Shown: in pieces, positions 26,348-34,498 of the stretch
How the letters are laid out: each line of letters starts with the position of its first letter
Position numbering within the stretch: position 1 is the stretch's first letter
Source: Pseudoxanthomonas composti
GTDB taxonomy: Bacteria; Pseudomonadota; Gammaproteobacteria; Xanthomonadales; Xanthomonadaceae
Direction: 5' to 3'
Assembly (NCBI RefSeq): GCF_004122095.1
Contig: NZ_SAWZ01000002.1
Coordinates: 1-64,000, forward strand
DNA length: 64,000 bases
Translations under genes and position numbers: made by a program
The notes under the pieces: generated by a model
Seen by the model: the letters and a program-made list of their open reading frames with translations, nothing else
What the model was told of the DNA's origin: nothing
Database searches by the model: none

Positions 26348-26380
26348 AAAAAGCAAATGCCCGGCCAAGACCGGGCATTT
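26348..26380 (-). terminator. terminator of tRNA-Leu
   Basis: On the minus strand a 10-bp stem (26371-26380 with 26355-26364, 6-base loop) is followed by GC and TTTTT (26352-26348), about 7 bp beyond the tRNA 3' end. Confidence 0.9.
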
Positions 26381-26386
26381 TCGATT

Positions 26387-26472
26387 TGGTGCCGAAGGTG
26401 GGACTCGAACCCACACGCTTTTAAGGGCGGCGGATTTTGAGTCCGCTGCGTCTACCATTCCGCCACTTCGGC
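26387..26472 (-). tRNA. tRNA-Leu (anticodon CAA)
   Basis: 86 nt including the encoded CCA. The acceptor stem GCCGAAG/CUUCGGC closes, the D-arm carries AAUGGUAGACG, the anticodon stem GCGGA-CUCAAAA-UCCGC gives anticodon CAA (decodes UUG), a class II long variable arm follows, and the T-arm has GGUUCGAGUCC. A TATACT -10 element lies upstream and a rho-independent terminator downstream. Confidence 0.97.
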
Positions 26473-26482
26473 GCGGCCGCGC

Positions 26483-26488
26483 AGTATA
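26483..26488 (-). promoter_or_regulatory. -10 element of the tRNA-Leu promoter
   Basis: TATACT on the minus strand, 11 bp upstream of the mature tRNA 5' end. No clear -35 is seen at 16-18 bp. Confidence 0.6.
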
Positions 26489-26580
26489 GCGACTCGGCCT
26501 GTGGGATGCACAGCCAGACTTTGCGCAGCGCGGGTGGGCGTGGTGCGCCGCAGAATGCATTTGCGGGCGTGGCCGGTATG

Positions 26581-26596
26581 GTGACAGCGCTGTCAC
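26581..26596. promoter_or_regulatory. perfect 16-bp palindrome, LacI-family operator-like
   Basis: GTGACAGCGCTGTCAC is fully self-complementary with the central CG typical of LacI/GalR operators. It lies 205 bp beyond the 3' end of the lacI-type gene, not in front of an evident target gene. Confidence 0.5.
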
Positions 26597-26800
26597 GGCA
26601 GGCGCCGGCGCGCGGCGTGCGATGACTTCACGGGAGGGGGGATGCAGGCCAACACGAAGGTGCTGCGGCAAGCCGCTGGCGCGTGTCTGCCTGCGCCCAC
26701 GCCAGTGCAATGCTGGCGATTCCCAGCTTCAGATCCGTGCGCGATGATCAGTACAACGTGCCCGAGAACAAGGCGCGCGGCCAGGCGATGGCGGCTGGCC

Positions 26801-27811
26801 TCAGCGTTCCCTGACCGGGCCGGTCGACTCGCGCAGCTGCAGGGTGTAGTCCATCTGCACCATGTCCCCGGCATCGGGCGCGCGGATGGCGCGCAGCAGT
26901 TCCATCGTGGCCACGCGGCCCATGTCCTGGCCCGGCTGGCGCACGGTGGTCAGTGCGGGGAAGGTGTGGCGCGAGAGCGGGGTGTCGTCGAAGCCGCAGA
27001 TCGACAGGTCCAGCGGCACCTTGAGCCCGCGCTCGCCGGCCACGCGCAGCACGCCGGCCGCGGTGTCGTCGTTGCCGGCGAAGATCGCCGTCGGCGGCTC
27101 CTCCAGGTCCAGCAGCCGGTTGGCGCCGGTTACGCCGGATTCGAAGGTGAATTCGCCATTGACCGTCAGCACCGGGTCGTAGGCGATGCCGGCATTGCGC
27201 AGGCCTTCGCGGTAGCCGGCGTGGCGCCATTCGGCCGCGCCATGCGAGGGCGGTCCCTTGATGTGGGCGATGCGGCGATGGCCCAGCGCCACCAGGTGCG
27301 CCATCAGCTCGCAGGTGGCGTTGTGCTCGTCCAGAGTCACGCCGATGCGGCCGCGCGGGATGCGCGGGGCGATGCTGGCGAAGGGCATGGCCTGCTCGTC
27401 GAAGTGGGCCAGCAACTGCATGTCGTCGGTCAGCGGCGGGGTGAGGATGAACCCGTCAACAGCGGTGTGCCGGGCCAGCTCGTCCAGCTCGGCGATGGTG
27501 CGGCCATCGCCATAGGTCACCGGCGCCAGCACCAGCGTGTAGTGTTGGGCGCGGCAGGCATCGAGCACGCCGCGCTGGATCTCCATCAGGTAGTTGCGCG
27601 AAGGGTTGTCGTAGGCCAGCGCCACCATGTAGGAGCGCTGCCCGGCCAGGCTGCGCGCGGACAGGCTGGGGCGGTACTGCAGGCGCTCCACGGCCTCGCG
27701 CACGCGCTGGCGCGTGCTCTCGCTGACGCGCGGCTCCTCATTGAGGACGCGGGAGACCGTCTTCATCGACACCCCGGCGGCCGCGGCCACGTCCTCGATC
27801 CTGACCCGCAT
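26801..27811 (-). CDS. LacI/GalR-family transcriptional regulator
   Basis: 336 residues. N-terminal helix-turn-helix with hinge (RIEDVAAAAGVSMKTVSRVLNEE, 3-25) and a periplasmic-binding-protein-like effector domain (AIFAGNDDTAAGVLRVAGERG, SICGFDDTPLSRHTFPALTTVRQP). ATG 27811 gives MRVRIEDVAAAAGVS. It is divergent from a secreted family 3 beta-glucosidase/glucanase, so control of oligosaccharide use by a sugar effector is likely. The 164-bp shared region contains nested inverted repeats at 27926-27956 as candidate operators. The family sensed sugar cannot be read from sequence. Confidence 0.92.
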   Translation of the reverse strand: MRVRIEDVAAAAGVSMKTVSRVLNEEPRVSESTRQRVREAVERLQYRPSLSARSLAGQRSYMVALAYDNPSRNYLMEIQRGVLDACRAQHYTLVLAPVTYGDGRTIAELDELARHTAVDGFILTPPLTDDMQLLAHFDEQAMPFASIAPRIPRGRIGVTLDEHNATCELMAHLVALGHRRIAHIKGPPSHGAAEWRHAGYREGLRNAGIAYDPVLTVNGEFTFESGVTGANRLLDLEEPPTAIFAGNDDTAAGVLRVAGERGLKVPLDLSICGFDDTPLSRHTFPALTTVRQPGQDMGRVATMELLRAIRAPDAGDMVQMDYTLQLRESTGPVRER

Positions 27812-27925
27812 CGTGTTGATCCCCTGAATGTGTCTGTGCCGCGCCCGCAGGCGTGTGCGCATGTTGCCAGAGCCCCCGCCCCGGTCATGCCGCAGTGCGA
27901 TGCCAGGGTGCCACCATTTTCTATT

Positions 27926-27956
27926 ACCGTGCGCACCGTTGGCGCGCACGGTGCGC
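27926..27956. promoter_or_regulatory. nested inverted repeats upstream of the family 3 glycosidase
   Basis: ACCGTGCGC (27926-27934) pairs with GCGCACGGT (27944-27952), and the overlapping GCGCACCGT (27931-27939) pairs with ACGGTGCGC (27948-27956). They lie 20-50 bp before the glycosidase start; an operator for the divergent LacI-type regulator or an RNA hairpin are both possible. Confidence 0.45.
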
Positions 27957-27975
27957 CTTCCAGACAGGAGTTGCC

Positions 27976-30531
27976 ATGAAACCCAGCGTGTCTTCCCGTT
28001 CCGTGCGTCTGCGTCCGCTGGTGGCGGCGCTGGCGATCTCCCTGCCCCTGGGCATGGCCTGCGTGGTCGCGCAGGAAGCGCCCGGCACCGCGCATCCGGA
28101 ACAGTGGCCGGCGATGCGCTCGCCGCTGAAGGCGGACCCCAAGCTGGAAGCGCGCATCGATGCGCTGCTGGCCAAGATGAGCGTGGAGGAAAAGGCCGCC
28201 CAGGTGGTGCAGGGCGATATCGCCAGCATCACCCCGGCCGACCTCAAGACCTATCGCCTGGGCTCGATCCTGGCTGGCGGCAGCTCCGACCCGGGTGGCC
28301 AGTACAACGCCCCGGCCAAGGCCTGGCTGGACCTGGCCGATGACTTCTACGCCGCCTCGATGGACACCAGCGGCGGCAAGTACAACGCGATCCCGGTGAT
28401 CTTCGGGGTGGATGCGGTGCATGGCCACAACAACGTCGTCGGGGCCACCCTGTTCCCGCACAACATCGGCCTGGGCGCGACCCACGACCCGGCGCTGATG
28501 GGGCAGATCGCGCAGGCCACCGCCGCGGAAATGCGCGCCACCGGCATCGACTGGACCTTCGCGCCCACCCTGGCCGTGCCGCAGGACGATCGCTGGGGCC
28601 GCACCTACGAGGGTTACTCGGAGAATCCGGAGGTCGTGCGCAGCTACGCCGGCCCGCTGATCCAGGGCCTGCAGGGCAGGCCGGGCAGCACCGATTTCCT
28701 GAAAGGCGCGCACGTTGTGGCCACGGCCAAGCACTTCCTGGCCGATGGCGGCACCCACGAAGGGCGCGACCAGGGCGATGCGCGGATCGATGAAGCCACG
28801 CTGCGCGATGTCCACGACGCCGGCTATCCGCCGGCATTGAAGGCCGGCGTGCAGGCGGTGATGGTGTCCTTCTCCAGCTGGAACGGCGCCAAGATGAGCA
28901 GCAACGCCACCTTGCTCGAAGCGGTGCTGAAAAAGCGCATGGGCTTCGACGGTTTTGTGGTCAGCGACTGGAACGGCCACGCCAGCGTGCCCGGCGGCAG
29001 CCGCGAGAACTGCGTGCCTTCCTTCGTTGCCGGCGTGGACATGATCATGGCGCCCGACACCTGGAAGGGCTGCTACGAGCACATCCTGGCGGCGGAGAAC
29101 AACCACACGCTGCCGGCCGGGCGCCTGGACGAGGCGGTGCGCCGCATCCTGCGGGTGAAGTTGCGCGCCGGCATGTTCGAGGCCGGCAAGCCTTCCACGC
29201 GTGGCGTGGCCGGCAAGTTCGAGCTGCTGGGCAGCCCCGCGCACCGCGCCATCGCCCGCCGTGCCGTGCGCGAGTCGCTGGTGCTGATGAAGAACAACGG
29301 CGGCGTGCTGCCGCTGGACCCGCGCAAGAAGCTGCTGATCGCCGGCGATGCGGCCGACGACATGATGCTGCAGTCCGGCGGCTGGACGCTGAGCTGGCAG
29401 GGCACGGGCCTGAAGCCCGAGGACTTCCCCAACGCACAGACCATCGGCGCGGCCCTGCGCGAACAGGTCGGCAAGGCTGGCGGCAGCGCCGAGCTGTCGG
29501 CCGAGGGCAAGTACACGTCCAAGCCCGATGCGGCGGTGGTGATCTTCGGCGAGACGCCTTATGCCGAGTTCCAGGGCGACCTGAAGGTGCTGGCTTATCG
29601 CCCGGGCGATGACCGCGACCTCAAGCTGCTGAAGAAGCTCAAGGCCGAGGGCATCCCGGTGGTGGCGGTGTTCCTGTCAGGCCGTCCGCTGTGGATGAAC
29701 CGCGAGATCAACGCCGCCGATGCCTTCGTGGCGGCCTGGCTGCCCGGTTCGGAAGGCGGTGGCGTGGCCGACGTGCTGTTGCGCGATGCCGCCGGCAAGG
29801 TGCAGCACGACTTCCGCGGCACCTTGTCCTACTCCTGGCCGCGCACAGTGATGCAGAGCCCGCTCAATGTCGGCCAGGCCGGCTACGACCCGCAGTTCGC
29901 CTACGGCTATGGCCTGACCTATGCCAAGCCGCAGACCGTGGCCGCACTGTCCGAAGACGCCGGCATGGACCTGTCCACGCTGGGCTCGCAGACCTTCTTC
30001 AGCCGTGGTGCGCCGGCCACGGGCTGGACCGTGCGCGTGCAGCCCAAGGGCGGCCAGCCACGCATGGTGTCCCAGCCCTCGGGCCAGAAGTACGCCACCG
30101 ATGTGGCCATCGTGCCGGTGGACAACAAGGCGCAGGAGGATTCCTGGCGTTTCAGCTGGAAGCGCGACGCCGATGTGGCCTTCATCGCCCCTCGCCCGCA
30201 GGACCTGGTGCGCGAGACCAATGGCGATGTGCTGCTGCTGATGACCATGCGCGTGGATACCGCGCCCAAGGGCAAGGGCGCGGAGCTGTTCGTGGAATGC
30301 GGCGAAGGCTGCAGCGCGCGCTTCCCGCTGGATGCCGCACTGGCCTCGGCGCCGCGCGGCACCTGGGGCCGGGTCGGCGTGCCGCTGAAGTGCCTGGCCT
30401 CGCTGGGCGCGCAAATGGGCAACATCAGCGCACCGTTCGGCCTGCGCATGCCGGCCGGCACGGAAGTGTCGCTCAGCGAGGTCGCCTTTGGCACCGATGC
30501 GCAGCATGTGCTGCCTTGTCCGGTGAAGTAA
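27976..30531 (+). CDS. glycoside hydrolase family 3 beta-glucosidase/exoglucanase
   Basis: 851 residues, exported (signal peptide to about residue 32, AVVAQ-like cleavage). (alpha/beta)8 domain about 50-390 with nucleophile D331 in FVVSDWNG and the KHFLADGGTHEGRDQGD acid/loop region; alpha/beta sandwich about 400-610 with the RRAVRESLVLMKNN signature and the PGSEGGGVADVLLRDAAGKV closing motif; then an extra C-terminal domain of about 200 residues, as in ExoP/CelD-type exo-1,3/1,4-glucanases. CAGGAG precedes ATG 27976. Divergent from a LacI-family regulator that probably controls it. The product would release glucose from plant or algal glucans in the periplasm. Confidence 0.94.
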   Translation: MKPSVSSRSVRLRPLVAALAISLPLGMACVVAQEAPGTAHPEQWPAMRSPLKADPKLEARIDALLAKMSVEEKAAQVVQGDIASITPADLKTYRLGSILAGGSSDPGGQYNAPAKAWLDLADDFYAASMDTSGGKYNAIPVIFGVDAVHGHNNVVGATLFPHNIGLGATHDPALMGQIAQATAAEMRATGIDWTFAPTLAVPQDDRWGRTYEGYSENPEVVRSYAGPLIQGLQGRPGSTDFLKGAHVVATAKHFLADGGTHEGRDQGDARIDEATLRDVHDAGYPPALKAGVQAVMVSFSSWNGAKMSSNATLLEAVLKKRMGFDGFVVSDWNGHASVPGGSRENCVPSFVAGVDMIMAPDTWKGCYEHILAAENNHTLPAGRLDEAVRRILRVKLRAGMFEAGKPSTRGVAGKFELLGSPAHRAIARRAVRESLVLMKNNGGVLPLDPRKKLLIAGDAADDMMLQSGGWTLSWQGTGLKPEDFPNAQTIGAALREQVGKAGGSAELSAEGKYTSKPDAAVVIFGETPYAEFQGDLKVLAYRPGDDRDLKLLKKLKAEGIPVVAVFLSGRPLWMNREINAADAFVAAWLPGSEGGGVADVLLRDAAGKVQHDFRGTLSYSWPRTVMQSPLNVGQAGYDPQFAYGYGLTYAKPQTVAALSEDAGMDLSTLGSQTFFSRGAPATGWTVRVQPKGGQPRMVSQPSGQKYATDVAIVPVDNKAQEDSWRFSWKRDADVAFIAPRPQDLVRETNGDVLLLMTMRVDTAPKGKGAELFVECGEGCSARFPLDAALASAPRGTWGRVGVPLKCLASLGAQMGNISAPFGLRMPAGTEVSLSEVAFGTDAQHVLPCPVK

Positions 30532-30551
30532 AGAAATCTTTCGCCGCCCGC

Positions 30552-30956
30552 ATGAAGATCACCCTGGTTCTTTTCTTGCTCAACATCCAAAGCAGTTACG
30601 TTCAGAACATCGAACGAGAGGCCACTGCGGGCGTCTTCGACACAGTCCAGTTCGTGTCAGTCGAAGGCAAGGGCTGGCGCATCAAAACCTACGCGATCGA
30701 CCAGGACGTTCACCCCTGGTCGATCGGCTCCAACACGCAAGAGATCGTTGCGGTCGCAAAGCAGAACACCAGAAAGCATTACGGTGATGTGTTGTCGAAG
30801 ACCTACGTCATTGAGACATCGGATGGCATCGAAGGACTACGTCGAGAACTTGCCCGACAGGGGCTATCAGCGACCTTGGAAGTAGCGGAAGCGGGCTTCG
30901 TTTTCTGGGTTCCGGCTGAGAGTGACTATCGAACACGCTCAACACCCGCTGGCTAG
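30552..30956 (+). CDS. hypothetical protein, lower-GC gene
   Basis: 134 residues starting MKITLVLFLLNIQSSYVQNIE; no family recognised. Base composition is clearly lower in G+C and codon use is more mixed than in the flanking genes (for example ATT, TCA and GAA-rich stretches), suggesting recent acquisition. There is no clear Shine-Dalgarno and no second hydrophobic segment. It follows the family 3 glycosidase by 20 bp on the same strand. The protein has a mixed alpha/beta look with a TYVIETSDGIEGLRRELARQ helix. Confidence 0.55.
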   Translation: MKITLVLFLLNIQSSYVQNIEREATAGVFDTVQFVSVEGKGWRIKTYAIDQDVHPWSIGSNTQEIVAVAKQNTRKHYGDVLSKTYVIETSDGIEGLRRELARQGLSATLEVAEAGFVFWVPAESDYRTRSTPAG

Positions 30957-31005
30957 CCTGTTTCGCCATCTGGAAGGCTGAAGGATTGTCTGAAGGCCCG
31001 TCCCG

Positions 31006-31605
31006 TCAATGCCGGACCGGGTCGGTCCCAAGCAGCCGCTCTTCCCGCAAGCACCATTCGCCGCCTTCGGCCTCAGGTACGTACACGCCGCAGCGGACCA
31101 TCTGCTTCTCGTAGATATGCAAGGACACGGCCACGTCGGTCTGGCTGGGATTGCGGATGGTGTGGAACTCGTGCGGCGGGATCAGGCTGCCGGCCGATCC
31201 AAAGCCCGCATCCACCGTGGTGATGGGCTGGAAGCGGAAGCGGCCCTGGGCGCGCTCGCTCAACAGGTACTGGCTGATCTCCAGCCGGCCATGCCAGATG
31301 CCCTCCACGCACCACAGGCCGGAGTGATCGTGGATCTGCGTGCCCTGGCCCGGGCCCCAGGTCATGGCGACCACGCTATAGCCGTGCTCCGGGCTGACGT
31401 ACAGCTCGCGCCGCGCGTAATGCGCGCCGATCGGCTCCAGCACCTCCCTGGGCAGGCGCACGTCGGGGGTGCGGATCAGCTCGCACATCGCCTGGCGCAG
31501 GGCCTCGGTGATGGCATGTTCGTCGCCCAGGCCGGTGGCGGCATCCAAGGCACGAATCAGCCGGTCGCGCCCGGGGAAATCAAGGCTCACTGCATCCAAC
31601 CACAT
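31006..31605 (-). CDS. cysteine dioxygenase-type cupin thiol dioxygenase
   Basis: 199 residues. Iron ligands H92 and H94 (QIHDHSG) and H148 (EFHTI) are present, with C99 at the position of the Cys-Tyr cross-link of true cysteine dioxygenases and a candidate Tyr in SLHIYEKQ. The family oxidises cysteine to cysteinesulfinate; 3-mercaptopropionate dioxygenase is an alternative. ATG 31605 is preferred over the TTG just before it. A perfect 8-6-8 inverted repeat lies 19 bp upstream. Adjacent genes are unrelated, so the pathway link is only general sulfur metabolism, also represented by the MetX-type enzyme at 32138. Confidence 0.88.
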   Translation of the reverse strand: MWLDAVSLDFPGRDRLIRALDAATGLGDEHAITEALRQAMCELIRTPDVRLPREVLEPIGAHYARRELYVSPEHGYSVVAMTWGPGQGTQIHDHSGLWCVEGIWHGRLEISQYLLSERAQGRFRFQPITTVDAGFGSAGSLIPPHEFHTIRNPSQTDVAVSLHIYEKQMVRCGVYVPEAEGGEWCLREERLLGTDPVRH

Positions 31606-31623
31606 CAAGAAAGATGGGCCACA

Positions 31624-31645
31624 TGCTAACCAGCGCCGGTTAGCA
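31624..31645. repeat. perfect 8-6-8 inverted repeat
   Basis: TGCTAACC (31624-31631) and GGTTAGCA (31638-31645) flank AGCGCC, between the DUF4262 gene stop and the thiol dioxygenase start. No U-tract, so either an operator or a REP-like hairpin. Confidence 0.5.
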
Positions 31646-31666
31646 CGCGGTTATGGCAGCGCCACG

Positions 31667-32113
31667 CTACATCGTGAGTACCGGTTGCTGATGACGGAAC
31701 TGCTCGCTTGCCTCGGCCTCCCAGGGCCAGATCCCCGAGACACTCGGCCAGATCAGCTGGAGTGCCTCGAAATTGGCGCCTTCGTAGAGCCACATCGCCG
31801 ACAGCATTCGCCTCTTTCGATGGTCAAGCGCGACATACGCGAACTGGATGGGGAAGCCTTCCAGGAAACCCGCGTAGGGCGTGTTGGGGACAAACTTCTC
31901 GCCTTGCACGACGCGGTCGTAATAGTCGCTTACAAGTGCGTGTCCCAGTTGGGGAGAGAGGCCGACCACCATAAGCTCAGGGGCACCCGTGGTGCGGGTG
32001 ATCCCGATGGTGTAGCTGAACGTCGGGTCGATTCCCTCCGGATCGAATACGGAGGTTGTGCTGAAACCATACTGCTCGATGTGCTCAAGAAGCTTGCGCT
32101 CGTGATCGTTCAT
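31667..32113 (-). CDS. DUF4262 family protein
   Basis: 148 residues. The N-terminal YGFSTTSVFDPEGIDPTFSYTIGITRTTGAPELMVVGLSP segment is characteristic of DUF4262 (shown here in part: FSYTIGI and PELMVVGL), and the C-terminal half contains PIQFAYVALDHRKRRML. Function is unknown; these proteins are common in accessory regions. G+C is lower than in neighbouring housekeeping genes. ATG 32113 lies 25 bp after the stop of the MetX-type gene on the same strand. Confidence 0.8.
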   Translation of the reverse strand: MNDHERKLLEHIEQYGFSTTSVFDPEGIDPTFSYTIGITRTTGAPELMVVGLSPQLGHALVSDYYDRVVQGEKFVPNTPYAGFLEGFPIQFAYVALDHRKRRMLSAMWLYEGANFEALQLIWPSVSGIWPWEAEASEQFRHQQPVLTM

Positions 32114-32137
32114 CCGCTTCCTTGTGCTTGCGCTTGA

Positions 32138-33250
32138 TCAGGTGACTGCGAGAAACCCCGCCACCGCGGGCCCGAAGCGGGCGATATCCACGAGGAAGGC
32201 ATCGTGGCCTTGCGGGGAGGGCAGGGCGAGGAATTCGGCCTCCGCGCCGCCGGCGCGCAAGCCGTCGGCGATCTGTTCCTGCTGCTGCAGCGGGAACAGG
32301 ATGTCGGTGGCCGCACCGATGGACAGGGCGCTCGCCACGCGCAGCCCGGCCAGGCCGGCCATGACATCGCCCTGGCCGTACTCGGCCAGGTCGAACCAGT
32401 CCATCGAGCGGCTCAGATACAGATAGCAGTTGGGATCGAAGAAGCGCACGAAGCGGCGGGCGTGGCCTTCCAGGTAGCTTTCCACCTGAAACTCCAGGCC
32501 GAAGGGGTCCTCGTCGGTGGCATCCGAATCCAGCCGCACGCGGCCGAAGCGGCCGTCCCATTCCAGCGCCGAGCGATAGGTGATCACGCCCATCTTGCGG
32601 GCCATGCGCATGCCGCTTTCCGGATAGCGTTCCTCGGTGTAGTGGCCGCCGTTCCATAGCGGGTCCAGGCGGATGGCCTCACGCTGCAGCGAGCGGATGG
32701 CGATGGAGAACGGCAGGGCCTGCGCGCTGCCGCTGATGTTGATGTGGCTGCGCGCGATACCAGGGTGCCGCAGCAGCACCGCCAGGGCGGTCATGCCCCC
32801 CATCGAGTTGCCGATCAGGCAGGCCAGCTGGGTGATGCCCAGCGCCCGCACCACGCTGACCGCCGCATCGGCGCCGTCTTCCACCGACAGCTCGGGAAAG
32901 GACAGGCGATACGGCTCGCCGGTGGCCGGATCGGGCGAGGCCGGGCCGGTGGAGCCCTTGCAGCTACCCAGTGAGTTCACGCACACCACGAACCAGCGCT
33001 CGGTATCGATCGGCTTGCCCGGGCCCAGCATGGCCTCCCACCAGCCGGGGCTGGGGTCCTGCGCGTTGCTGGCCGCGTGCGCGTTGGGCGACAGGCCGGT
33101 GACGATGAGGATGGCGTTGCCGCCGTCGGCGTCCAGCGTGCCCCAGGTTTCAAAGGCCATGCGCGCGCCATGCAGCTGGCCGCCGCGCTTCATCGGGAAG
33201 GGCGAGGGCAGGGCGTGGAAGCGGCTGCCAGGCGGGATGAATTCGGTCAT
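32138..33250 (-). CDS. serine O-succinyltransferase (MetX-type alpha/beta hydrolase)
   Basis: 370 residues. Nucleophile S149 in GNSMGGMTAL, acid D in GAATDILFP and H in SPQGHDAF form the triad of the homoserine O-acyltransferase MetX fold, with a helical lid in the middle. In Xanthomonadaceae close relatives have been shown to use L-serine and succinyl-CoA, feeding an alternative cysteine route, which is why homoserine acetylation is not the first choice; the exact specificity needs the active-site residues compared. ATG 33250 gives MTEFIPPGSRFHALP. The upstream region holds REP-like hairpins. Confidence 0.85.
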   Translation of the reverse strand: MTEFIPPGSRFHALPSPFPMKRGGQLHGARMAFETWGTLDADGGNAILIVTGLSPNAHAASNAQDPSPGWWEAMLGPGKPIDTERWFVVCVNSLGSCKGSTGPASPDPATGEPYRLSFPELSVEDGADAAVSVVRALGITQLACLIGNSMGGMTALAVLLRHPGIARSHINISGSAQALPFSIAIRSLQREAIRLDPLWNGGHYTEERYPESGMRMARKMGVITYRSALEWDGRFGRVRLDSDATDEDPFGLEFQVESYLEGHARRFVRFFDPNCYLYLSRSMDWFDLAEYGQGDVMAGLAGLRVASALSIGAATDILFPLQQQEQIADGLRAGGAEAEFLALPSPQGHDAFLVDIARFGPAVAGFLAVT

Positions 33251-33291
33251 GGGCCAGGATTGTAGGGGCGCGTTGTGCGGTTTGCGGCGGT

Positions 33292-33410
33292 GGTGGATGG
33301 AACAGCGGCATCCACCCGATGCAGCGTTGGTCGATGGAGGAGCGTCATCCACCCCACGAGGGGCTGATGACCCGCACGAGGTAGGGTGGACAACGCGAAG
33401 CTTGTCCACC
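33292..33410. repeat. REP-like hairpins including a GTAG-headed REP
   Basis: Three inverted repeats follow one another: GGTGGATG/CATCCACC (33292-33316), an imperfect GATG/CATC hairpin (33329-33353), and GTAG followed by GGTGGACAA/TTGTCCACC (33381-33410, 8-base loop). The last has the GTAG head plus stem of RAYT-associated REP elements. They fill the 237-bp gap between the divergently positioned MetX-type gene start and the ccmI stop. No transposase is nearby. Confidence 0.75.
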
Positions 33411-33487
33411 ATGACGCCCGCCACGCGTGTCAGCGACCCGATGTGATGAGCCCGCTCAGCATCGAACGCGGCCTGCGCGCGCAAGAC

Positions 33488-34498
33488 TCACGGCGCCTGG
33501 CCGATCACCAACTTCACTGGCGCCTGGGCGGGCAGGGTCACGCGCAGCGGGGCGGTGCTCAGGTCACCGGGCTGGGCCATGGCATTGCCGCTGACCGACA
33601 CGCGCGCCAGCACCTCCACCTCGCCCAGGGCGGACAGGCGCTGGGTCGGCATGGGGCTGTCCGCATCGTCCAGCGTCACCGTCAGGGGCAGCGCGCTCAG
33701 CGGGTGTTTCTCCACCGCCACCGGCATCGGTGGGCCACCGGGCACGCGGGCGATCACGAACACACTGGCATCGGCAGGCAGCGACTCGGCGATGCCCGGA
33801 GCCAGTGCGAGCTGCACGGTCACCGCGTGCGCGCTGTCGGCCGCGGGCGCGGCGCTATCCTGCAATGGCGGCAGCTGGGCCTCCTGGCGCGCCAGGTTGA
33901 CCTGTTCCAGCAGGCTGGCGCGGGTGTTGCCCTGCACCTGCTCCAGCAGCGGCGCCCAGGTGTCGGCGGCGGCGGCCGGCTGGCCCGCCTGGCGCTGGGC
34001 CACGCCCAGGAACCAGCGCGCGCGTTCGTGGTTGGGCTGGGCCTGCAGCGCGCGCTGCAGCAGCGCCACGGCCTGCGCATCCAGGCGGCGATCGGGGCTG
34101 GCCAGCATCCGCGCCTGGGCTGCTTCGGTGAGGATGTTGGCGTCGGTGGGGGCGAGCTCAGCGGCCTTGGCGAACGCCTGGCGTGATTGGTCCAGGTCCT
34201 CGCGCGCAGCCAGCGCGCGGCCCAGCAGGCGCCAGCCTTCCGGCTCGTTCGGCTTGCGCTGCAGGGCTGCGCGCAATTGCGCGATGGCCTGGTCCAGGTC
34301 CTGCGGCGCCTCGGCCACAACGGACTGCGGCGCCAGCGCCTGCGGCGTGCCGACCAGGCGATACAGCAGCCCGACGCCGATCGCCAACAGCAGCAGGCAG
34401 CCCAGCATCAGCTTGCGTTCGCCGCGCCACAGCGGCCACAGCACGCCGACCAGCACCAGCAGGCCAACGACCACGGCAATGGCGATGAAGGTCCCCAT
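33488..34498 (-). CDS. ccmI: cytochrome c maturation protein CcmI (TPR)
   Basis: 336 residues. Two N-terminal membrane segments (about 1-20 and 30-50), a tetratricopeptide repeat domain (about 75-190: GWRLLGRALAAREDLDQSRQAFAKA and similar) and a periplasmic beta domain at the C-terminus. Presents apocytochrome c to the CcmF/H haem ligation complex. ATG 34498 overlaps the ccmH stop by one base. It is the last gene of the minus-strand ccm cluster. Confidence 0.9.
   Translation of the reverse strand: MGTFIAIAVVVGLLVLVGVLWPLWRGERKLMLGCLLLLAIGVGLLYRLVGTPQALAPQSVVAEAPQDLDQAIAQLRAALQRKPNEPEGWRLLGRALAAREDLDQSRQAFAKAAELAPTDANILTEAAQARMLASPDRRLDAQAVALLQRALQAQPNHERARWFLGVAQRQAGQPAAAADTWAPLLEQVQGNTRASLLEQVNLARQEAQLPPLQDSAAPAADSAHAVTVQLALAPGIAESLPADASVFVIARVPGGPPMPVAVEKHPLSALPLTVTLDDADSPMPTQRLSALGEVEVLARVSVSGNAMAQPGDLSTAPLRVTLPAQAPVKLVIGQAP

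Larger units (their letters stand above)
26473..26800. other. gap without a gene, containing a tRNA promoter and a perfect palindrome
   Basis: 328 bp between tRNA-Leu and the lacI-type gene. It holds the tRNA -10 (26483-26488 on the minus strand) and the 16-bp palindrome at 26581-26596. Short open frames (for example from an ATG at 26641 after GGGAGGGGGG) have no recognisable product and no coding look. Confidence 0.6.

Noticed and set aside
26642-27979. Plus-strand frame opposite the LacI gene, starting after a good purine-rich tract
   Set aside because: Antisense to LacI for most of its length and without any domain; the LacI protein is clear on the other strand.
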